Origin: an uncultured Pseudobdellovibrionaceae bacterium
GTDB taxonomy: Bacteria > Bdellovibrionota > Bdellovibrionia > Bdellovibrionales > JAMPXM01
DNA length: 9,021 nucleotides
Assembly: GCA_934277865.1 (NCBI GenBank)
Contig: CAKQVW010000106.1
Location: 1-9,021 of the forward strand
Direction: 5' to 3'
Positions 1 through 4,860 of this stretch are shown one piece after another. The notes under the pieces are model-generated. The model made no database searches. It had not been told where the DNA came from and saw nothing but the letters and a program-made list of their open reading frames with translations. The translations under genes and the position numbers were made by a program. Each line of letters begins with the position of its first letter. The first letter of the stretch is position 1.

Positions 1-287
1 TGTGCCGATTTGTGTAAGGCGCGTGCGCGCGAGTAATAACCAAGTCCCGCCCAGAGTTCGAGGACCTCTTCCAGAGGTGATGCAGCCAGTGTTTCTAGAT
101 TCGGAAAACGCTCGAGAAAGCGTTTGTAGTAGGGGATGACAGCTGTGACGGTGGTCTGCTGCAGCATCACTTCGGAGATCCAGATGCGATACGGATCGCG
201 CGACTCACGCCACGGAAGCGGGCGTTTGTTGGCGGTGTACCAGTCATTAAGTTCTGTTGCGCGGGCGCTAGCGAAGCGGTCGGTCAC
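1..287 (-). CDS. mutY: A/G-specific adenine DNA glycosylase MutY, N-terminal part (runs off the left edge)
   Basis: Base-excision repair enzyme that removes adenine mispaired with guanine or 8-oxoguanine. Only the first 95 codons are in the window. The reverse-strand translation reads VTDRFASARATELNDWYTAN, then LPWRESRDPYRIW, ISEVMLQQTTV and LWAGLGYYSRARALHK. These match the MutY N-terminal helical domain: the LPWR...DPY entry segment, EVMLQQT with the catalytic Glu (residue 39 here, E37 in E. coli MutY), and the GLGYYSRARNLHK-type segment that begins the helix-hairpin-helix region. The HhH, iron-sulfur cluster and C-terminal 8-oxoG recognition domains would lie beyond base 1. The start is taken as GTG at 287-285, because an in-frame stop lies about 37 bases upstream and no ATG lies between. 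No good Shine-Dalgarno is visible and a CTG three codons earlier is possible. The gene diverges from the transglycosylase gene. Family call is firm; exact start is uncertain. Confidence 0.93.
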   Translation of the reverse strand, partial: MTDRFASARATELNDWYTANKRPLPWRESRDPYRIWISEVMLQQTTVTAVIPYYKRFLERFPNLETLAASPLEEVLELWAGLGYYSRARALHKSA

Positions 288-434
288 GGCGGGCAGCTTA
301 GGGCGGGGTGCCGTTTCTTGTCACGTCTGTGTACGTTTTGTTTTCAAATTGGCGCTGAAAACGCTCTCAGGCTGTGCTCTGAGTCAATCTGGGATGCCCC
401 AGAATTGCAAACCACTTCGGCGGTCACTTTAGAC
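288..434. other. Divergent intergenic region between mutY and the transglycosylase gene
   Basis: About 150 bp that must hold the promoters of two divergent genes. I found no convincing -35/-10 pair on either strand. The plus strand shows two small inverted repeats: CTCAG/CTGAG at 366-370 and 379-383, and TCTGGG/CCCAGA at 388-393 and 398-403 with a 4-nt loop. Neither is followed by a T-tract, so they are not obvious terminators. No coding signal is seen here. Confidence 0.5.
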
Positions 435-439
435 AGGAG
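435..439 (+). promoter_or_regulatory. Ribosome binding site AGGAG that fixes the ATG 448 start
   Basis: AGGAG lies 8 bases ahead of ATG 448 (spacer 440-447), a near-ideal Shine-Dalgarno. It matters because the downstream frame coding for the mature transglycosylase has no ATG near its 5' end. This site shows that translation begins at 448 in the other frame, with the signal peptide. Confidence 0.8.
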
Positions 440-447
440 CACAATCG

Positions 448-2080
448 ATGCATAAAAAATCCGGTAAACAGGCGAAGCATCTGATGAAATCTCGTGCAGG
501 GCTTGTGTCGTTTGCATGTGTTGCGGCCGCTGTCGCAATGACGGGATTGCCACGCCAAAGATGCGGGCGATTGGAACTGGGGCGAGGCCCCGTCTGGCTG
601 TGAAGCCAATCGCTTTGGCGACACCTCGCGAATCAAATTTATCTACCATGATTTTGTCTACGATCGAACGACGACAACACCTGACGAACATCGTAAGGAC
701 TACGTCACAGCGATTCATGCTCTATTGCGTGACCTCTCGACTGAGTACATCAAAGCCAAGAAGCCAGATGTTCAAGCGGACGAGGTGAAGGCCTTCGTCG
801 AAGCCATCGAAGCTGTCGCCCATCAAGAAACTTACTGGTCACACTACCGAGTCGGAAAAGATGGCCGCTACAAACTGATGACCGGTGACAAAAACATCAG
901 CCACGGAATGATGCAGATCAATCAGAAGTATCACGCGTCGAAAGAGCGCGACACATCGTTTGATCTCGTCGGCAACGTCGGTTTTGGTATCGAACATTTC
1001 TACGCAAAGTGGGACATGGCGAGCCGTGCGCGTTGTATCAACCGCACGCGCAATCAAAAGCGTGAACAAACATTGGTGAACATCACTCGTGCGGCCTATG
1101 CGGCCTACAATGGTGGTTCGGATGCGGTCTGTCGTTGGACAAACCCTGGTCACCCTTGGTTCAAAAACGACAAAAACTACTACGGAAAACTGACCGGAAA
1201 GTCCTGGAGCGAGTGGGTCCGTGCAGACGACCACAAACTTGCAATTGATCTTGCGTGTATTCGTTCGGGCGACGATCTCTGTGCGATCGCAAAAGAGCGT
1301 AAGGGCGAGTATCTGGCAAGCCGTCCACTGCTTCTTGCCGATGGATCGACCTGTGTCGTTGGTGAAGGTGAGCAGTTAGAGTGCGCGCGCGATCTTCGTG
1401 TGTTCACGTGCCTAGCGGCCTTGACTCCCGATCTGAAATCCAGCGAACCGCTGAAGATCTCAGCAGGGGACGCAGAAGTGTCGAGACTCGCACGTCGCTA
1501 CCATGAAGACCGCATGACTCTGTGTCAGGCATCGGACCAAGGTTTTGCTCTGATCGGTGATGTGGTGGTCGCGAAGCAAGATCTCGCGGTGCGTGCGACG
1601 ACTGGTGGACGTGTCGTCGGTTATGCGAAAAAAGGTTTGGGTTTTCAGGTGCTGGATATCGAAGTCAGTCTCGACCCCAAGGCCAAGCGCCACTACCGCG
1701 TTCGTCTCAATGCAAAAACGGAAGGTTGGATCGACGCGGGTACAGCGGAGACCACGGATAGGCTTTTGACGATCGAACGAAAAGCGTTTGGTGAACTTGG
1801 AAAGTTCGTGACGGCTTGGATTCCGACAAAGGGTTCTGCGGTCGAGATCGTGAAGGCCGAGGGCGTGAAGCTCTTGGTTGCCCCTGAAACGGGTTCGTCA
1901 CGCGCTGAAGTGAAGGGTCAAATCGCCAAAGGCGCGACTCCCGTGGTGGAAGAGGTAAAGGTATTAGGCGCAGCAAATGAAATCTGGCTTAAAGTCAGAA
2001 ACGGCGCAGATGTTGGTTACATTTTCGCTGGGCGCACCTACCCAACGACCACGATTCAAGATTGGGTGAAGGTTAAGTGA
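448..2080 (+). CDS. Exported lytic transglycosylase/lysozyme-like (SLT-fold) putative lipoprotein with SH3-like C-terminal domains; apparent one-base frameshift at about 547
   Basis: Predicted to cleave peptidoglycan glycan strands outside the inner membrane. Translation from ATG 448 gives a basic N-terminus and a hydrophobic stretch (SFACVAAAVAMTG) but stops at TGA 601-603. The mature protein continues in the next frame, open from 542 to 2080. Omitting one T at 547 joins them into 543 residues, with MTGC as a lipobox and Cys34 as the lipidated residue. In this joined numbering, the SLT domain spans about 120-240. It shows the catalytic Glu127 in AHQET, SHGMMQIN near 152-158, and AYAAYNGG with Tyr220. 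Two SH3-like beta regions follow, near 367-435 and 473-543, probably binding the cell wall. Without the shift the only downstream start is TTG 725, which would drop the export signal and give 451 residues including the whole catalytic domain. It may be a sequencing error, a real mutation or, less likely, recoding. The gene overlaps the next one by one base. Confidence 0.8.
542..600 (+). other. Frame-overlap window where the transglycosylase reading frame changes
   Basis: The frame-1 signal-peptide ORF (448-603) and the frame-2 mature-domain ORF are both open between 542 and 600. Frame 1 gives GLPRQRCGRL here, unlike any mature domain. Frame 2 gives DCHAKDAGDWNW and then GEAPSGCEANRFGD, which reads as real protein and runs without a stop into the SLT domain. 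Moving from frame 1 to frame 2 means one base too many. Deleting T547 gives MTGC, a plausible lipobox; deleting a G from the GGG at 543-545 gives MTDC, a poorer one. There is no long homopolymer or recognised +1 slippery motif. Confidence 0.7.
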
Positions 2081-3036
2081 TGCTGCCGGATCGCCGCGCG
2101 AAGTCTGCTGTTTTGGGCGGTGTGATCGCCGCTGTGTTGGGGATCGGCCTGATGAAGGTCGACCTGCCCTCGCGCCCGACACCAGACCTCGGAAATGGCC
2201 AGACCGAAGCTGCGGATTCTTTGGCGGATGTGTCGTCTGCCGGTGCAAAGACGAACCTCCCGCAAGAACCGGAACCCACGGAAAACCTCGATGCCACAGC
2301 CGAGTTTGCGCGCGCAAAGGTCGATGCGCTTTTGAAGGCTCAGAAATCGGCGCCCTCCGGTGGTGCGATAAAATCCGTTCAAGCTCCGGCCGAGCAGGCG
2401 CTTCAGCGACTTGTGCAGGTTCGCCAGTGTGAAAAGCTGGCGGGTGCGCTAAATCGGAAAACTCTGTCATTGGCGGCAGCTGCACGTTGCCCGGTGAATC
2501 ACCCGGAGGCGCTGGAGTATGCCGGGGGCTACGCTCAAGTTTTGGCTGATCAAACGGTGATGGAGCTCGCGTTTCTACGTGAATTGGCGCTCGCGGCCCG
2601 TGCAAACCGGCTCAATGATCCGTTTGATGTCGCTCGCATCGCAAAAGTGTACGTGAACCACAGTGATGACAACGTTCGCGAGCAGGCGTTGGCTCTTGCC
2701 GAAATCCTGCCTGACACGGAAGCGCGTGTGGCGATGGAAATTGCCGCAAAAGCTCTGGCCTCGACAGTGAGCGGGCCCCTCTCGACGCAAGCTTTGGATC
2801 TTTTGGCCCGTCATCGCCATGTCGACTCCGCGATGGCAGATCGCGCCGTGGTTCGTGCATTGAAAGAAAGTGGTTGGGATGTGAAAGATGCTGTCGCGAG
2901 TCAGTCGCTTCCATTTTTAACGGCAGAAAACCGGCCAGAGTTTTTGAAAATCATGAATTCCGAACCCGAAAGATCGCGGCTCCGCCTTCATCTTCGTTTA
3001 AACCTCGAAGAGTTCGATCGCACAAATCGCCTTTAG
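2080..3036 (+). CDS. Membrane-anchored, mostly alpha-helical protein of unknown function (HEAT-like character)
   Basis: I do not recognise a named family. The start is ATG 2080, which shares its A with the TGA of the transglycosylase (TGATG), with GAAGG at 2068-2072 seven bases ahead; the GTG at 2077 is too close to that site. The 318-residue product has a basic N-terminus (R5, R6, K8) and one hydrophobic segment, about residues 10-25 (AVLGGVIAAVLGIGL). This looks like a signal anchor with the rest in the periplasm. A low-complexity Pro/Glu/Ala-rich linker runs to about residue 70. The remainder is Ala/Leu-rich and helical, with segments such as VREQALALAEIL and STQALDLLARH that resemble HEAT/TPR-type repeats. 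Two cysteines (C117, C137) could form a periplasmic disulfide. The overlap suggests coupled translation and a role beside the transglycosylase, perhaps as scaffold or regulator; that is inference. Confidence 0.75.
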   Translation: MLPDRRAKSAVLGGVIAAVLGIGLMKVDLPSRPTPDLGNGQTEAADSLADVSSAGAKTNLPQEPEPTENLDATAEFARAKVDALLKAQKSAPSGGAIKSVQAPAEQALQRLVQVRQCEKLAGALNRKTLSLAAAARCPVNHPEALEYAGGYAQVLADQTVMELAFLRELALAARANRLNDPFDVARIAKVYVNHSDDNVREQALALAEILPDTEARVAMEIAAKALASTVSGPLSTQALDLLARHRHVDSAMADRAVVRALKESGWDVKDAVASQSLPFLTAENRPEFLKIMNSEPERSRLRLHLRLNLEEFDRTNRL

Positions 3037-3045
3037 CTGAAGCTT

Positions 3046-3078
3046 GGCGGCTCAGGGCTTTCGCGCTAGCCTGACGCC
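3046..3078 (+). other. Imperfect hairpin directly ahead of the agmatinase-family gene
   Basis: GGCG 3046-3049 pairs with CGCC 3075-3078 and TCAGG 3052-3056 pairs with CCTGA 3070-3074, separated by a 2-base bulge on the left arm. A short CT/AG pair may extend it. It ends three bases before ATG 3082. No T-tract follows, so it is not a standard terminator. It covers the place where a Shine-Dalgarno should be, and none is seen. Confidence 0.35.
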
Positions 3079-3081
3079 ACT

Positions 3082-4044
3082 ATGTCAAACAAACCGACTT
3101 CACATCGCTATCACCCCACCTCCGGCCGAGATATTCCGCGCTTTGCGGGGATCAAAACTTTTTTCCGACTTCCCTATGTGGAAGTAAAAGAAGACTACGA
3201 TCTGGGGATCGTGGGGGTCCCGTTTGACGGCGGCGCGAGCTATCGTCCCGGACAGCGTTTTGCGCCAGTCGGAGTTCGCGAAGCGTCGTCTCTGGGGCGT
3301 GTGTTTCACATGGGACGGATGTCGGGATTCTCGGAGAAGCTGAAAGTCGCCGATGTCGGTGATGTGCCAACGGTTCCAGTCGATCTAATGAAAACCTACG
3401 AGCGCATTCAAACTTGGTTTGATCGCGGCCTCGGATTCGGCAAACGTTTTATCGCCATCGGCGGCGACCACTCGATCACACTTCCGATTTTGCGCGAAGT
3501 TCGCAAGCATGTCGGTCAGCCAGTGCGGCTGATTCACTTCGATGCCCATCTGGATACGTTTCCAGCGGCATGGGACTGTGAATACCATCACGGTTCGTTT
3601 GCCCGTCATGCCGTGGAAGAAGGTTTGGTCGATGCAAAAGGATCTATCCAAATTGGAATCCGCGGGCCTTTGACGGCGGCGGACGATCTCGACTTCGTCA
3701 ACAAACATGGAATTCGTGTTGCGACAGTGGATGAGGTTCGTCTGCGTCCAGGTTTAGAGGGTTTCATCAAGTCGCTTCCCGATTTCGGCGATGACCCGGT
3801 TTATATCTCGTTTGATGTCGATTGTCTGGATCCCGCGTACGCGCCGGGGACGGGCACGCCTGTCCCTGGTGGGCTTACAACTTTTGAAACCCAGCAGATA
3901 TTGCGTGCGTTAAAAATCAAACGCCTCGTCGGTGCCGAGGTTGTGGAAATCAATCCGGCTTATGATGTTTCCGACATCACTCAGCTAGTGGGTTTGGATA
4001 TCGCGTTTGAGCTGATCGGCCTCATGGCCGAATCCAAGCGCTAG
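3082..4044 (+). CDS. speB: Agmatinase-family ureohydrolase
   Basis: Predicted binuclear manganese hydrolase that releases urea from a guanidino compound. Agmatine to putrescine is the most likely reaction (polyamine synthesis, cytoplasm). The 320-residue protein has all the ureohydrolase signatures: GGDHS with H130, FDAHLDTF with D154, H156 and D158, SFDVDCLDP with D245 and D247 (together the six metal ligands), then APGTGTPVPGG and VVEINPAYD with E289. Length and the N-terminal RFAGIKTFFRLP segment fit agmatinases, so ATG 3082 is the start. The segment GASYRPGQRFAPVGVREAS and the HHGS loop also occur in guanidinobutyrase and guanidine-hydrolase relatives, so the exact substrate is not settled. 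It lies 45 bp after the helical-protein gene with no clear ribosome binding site. No other polyamine gene is in the window, so context does not settle the role. Confidence 0.9.
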   Translation: MSNKPTSHRYHPTSGRDIPRFAGIKTFFRLPYVEVKEDYDLGIVGVPFDGGASYRPGQRFAPVGVREASSLGRVFHMGRMSGFSEKLKVADVGDVPTVPVDLMKTYERIQTWFDRGLGFGKRFIAIGGDHSITLPILREVRKHVGQPVRLIHFDAHLDTFPAAWDCEYHHGSFARHAVEEGLVDAKGSIQIGIRGPLTAADDLDFVNKHGIRVATVDEVRLRPGLEGFIKSLPDFGDDPVYISFDVDCLDPAYAPGTGTPVPGGLTTFETQQILRALKIKRLVGAEVVEINPAYDVSDITQLVGLDIAFELIGLMAESKR

Positions 4045-4080
4045 CCTATGATCCTAACCTGAAACAACTTTGCTCAGCCT

Positions 4081-4095
4081 ATGTGTCAGTCACAT
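4081..4095. promoter_or_regulatory. Small inverted repeat ATGTG-N5-CACAT, possible operator
   Basis: ATGTG (4081-4085) and CACAT (4091-4095) form a perfect dyad around TCAGT, in the gap between the agmatinase-family gene and the barrel gene. It abuts a TTGACC (4095-4100) that could be a -35 element. The best -10 at 17-bp spacing is TAGGAA (4118-4123), a weak match. Operator or promoter function is only suggested. Confidence 0.25.
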
Positions 4096-4121
4096 TGACC
4101 GAAACTCTCCGACTCAATAGG

Positions 4122-4145
4122 AAGGCCATGCATCAACTTGGCCTT
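4122..4145. promoter_or_regulatory. Perfect 7-bp inverted repeat upstream of the outer-membrane barrel gene
   Basis: AAGGCCA (4122-4128) and TGGCCTT (4139-4145) are exact reverse complements separated by 10 bases, and end 13 bases before the Shine-Dalgarno of the barrel gene. In RNA this would be a 5' UTR hairpin; in DNA it could be an operator. It spans the place where the weak TTGACC/TAGGAA promoter would start transcription, so both cannot work as simply drawn. Confidence 0.4.
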
Positions 4146-4158
4146 TACATATATTGAG

Positions 4159-4164
4159 AAGGAG
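4159..4164 (+). promoter_or_regulatory. Ribosome binding site AAGGAG that decides the GTG 4171 start
   Basis: AAGGAG lies six bases ahead of GTG 4171. An in-frame TTG at 4138 exists, but it would place this site inside the coding region and put a charged stretch before the signal peptide. GTG 4171 is therefore preferred. Confidence 0.8.
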
Positions 4165-4170
4165 AACTTC

Positions 4171-4770
4171 GTGAAAAAGGTGCTCGTGGGCTTCGCTGTG
4201 ACCTTGAGTATGGTGGTTTCATTTTTTTTGGGTTTCTTGCCGAAAGCTTTTGCCGAAGGCGAAGCGTCGGCTGTCGCGTCTATGAGTCAGACTGCCATCG
4301 TCTCGCCGATTGCGCCCAAGGTGAATCAAGGTGATCTCATGGTTGGCGGAAGTCTTGGATTTTCTTATTCCACGTTTTCGCGTCTGACCTTTGAGCTCAA
4401 TCCGACCATTGAATACTTCATCGTCGATCGTCTTTCGGTAGGTGGGACGATCGGTCTCGCGTTGAATGAAGCTTCGAACCGCTATCTCGTGGGTCCTTCC
4501 GCGACCTACTATTTCTGGAAAGATGATCGCCTCACAGCAAACGTCGGAGCAGAACTTCGCTTTGGACAGCAAGAACACGACTATTTTGATACTGGACGCA
4601 GAACTGATACGTCGACGTCAGGGCGCTTTCGATTGGGACTCAACTACTTCCTGACTCCGGAAGTTTCAATCGGTCCGCTCCTCACTTTTGATAAGGAATT
4701 TGAGAATAGCGCCTCACCGGCGGCCTTCGAAAACAGCACACTCAAAGTCCAATTCCAGATTCACCTTTGA
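4171..4770 (+). CDS. Small outer-membrane beta-barrel protein
   Basis: Predicted 199-residue outer-membrane protein, function not assignable. From GTG 4171 it begins MKKVLVGFAV, continues through a hydrophobic core and ends the signal peptide at KAFA|EGEA, a normal signal peptidase I site after residue 28. The mature part is built of short amphipathic beta-strands with alternating hydrophobic and polar residues and many aromatics (GGSLGFSYSTF, ATYYFWKDD, VGAELRFGQQ, FRLGLNYFL). Charged loops lie between them (QQEHDYFDTGRR), and the last strand, LKVQFQIHL, has the alternating pattern of a barrel closing strand. About eight strands fit, as in OmpA/OmpX/OmpW-type small barrels. It stands alone between the agmatinase-family gene and convergent alaS, with inverted repeats upstream and a terminator downstream. 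Confidence 0.8.
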   Translation: MKKVLVGFAVTLSMVVSFFLGFLPKAFAEGEASAVASMSQTAIVSPIAPKVNQGDLMVGGSLGFSYSTFSRLTFELNPTIEYFIVDRLSVGGTIGLALNEASNRYLVGPSATYYFWKDDRLTANVGAELRFGQQEHDYFDTGRRTDTSTSGRFRLGLNYFLTPEVSIGPLLTFDKEFENSASPAAFENSTLKVQFQIHL

Positions 4771-4779
4771 TTTCACGCA

Positions 4780-4794
4780 AGCGCCGAAGGCGCT
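4780..4794. repeat. Short perfect hairpin, AGCGCC-GAA-GGCGCT
   Basis: Six-base arms (4780-4785 and 4789-4794) around a 3-base loop, ten bases after the barrel stop codon. Its right arm is also the left arm of the terminator hairpin at 4787-4807, so the two structures exclude each other in RNA. Confidence 0.55.
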
Positions 4795-4813
4795 CGCCTA
4801 GCGCCTTGTTTTT
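4787..4813 (+). terminator. Rho-independent terminator of the outer-membrane barrel gene
   Basis: AAGGCGCT (4787-4794) pairs with AGCGCCTT (4800-4807) around the 5-base loop CGCCT, giving an 8-bp GC-rich stem followed by GTTTTT (4808-4813). This is the standard intrinsic terminator layout, 16 bases past the stop codon. Its right arm overlaps the left arm of the long hairpin at 4802-4855. Confidence 0.7.
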
Positions 4814-4855
4814 GATTTGCGCCGCTTGCTGCGGTGCAAATCAAAAAACAAGGCG
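4802..4855. terminator. Long 24-bp-stem inverted repeat between convergent genes, probable bidirectional terminator
   Basis: The left arm 4802-4825 (CGCCTTGTTTTTGATTTGCG, then CCGC) pairs with 4831-4855 around the loop TTGCT. The only defects are one G-U pair and one extra A in the right arm. Read from either side, each arm starts CGCCTTG followed by five or six T. On the minus strand it begins six bases after the alaS stop, and a short AAGG/CCTT stem precedes the T6 run. It most likely ends alaS transcription and blocks read-through from the barrel gene. Confidence 0.65.
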
Positions 4856-4860
4856 GTACC

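Noticed and set aside
366..403. Two small hairpins in the transglycosylase leader as a terminator or riboswitch
   Set aside because: Arms of only 5-6 bp, no T-tract and no recognisable aptamer core.
405..433. TTGCAA (405-410) with TTTAGA (428-433) as a promoter
   Set aside because: Spacing is 17 bp, but the -10 is poor and the implied start would fall at the Shine-Dalgarno itself.
725..727. TTG 725 as the real start of the transglycosylase
   Set aside because: The same frame is coding-like from 542 onward, and a strong ribosome binding site with a signal peptide sits at 448. Starting at TTG would remove the export signal of a cell-wall enzyme.
1964..2605. 213-codon open frame on the minus strand
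   Set aside because: Pro/Arg/Ser-rich antisense shadow of the transglycosylase end and the helical-protein gene; no protein-like pattern.
4043..4083. Direct repeat AGCCTATG at 4043-4050 and 4076-4083, 33 bp apart
   Set aside because: Only 8 bp, and the first copy overlaps the agmatinase-family stop codon. Chance is a sufficient explanation.
4081..4095. CRP/FNR-type binding site
   Set aside because: The TGTG...TCACA halves are too close together for the TGTGA-N6-TCACA spacing.
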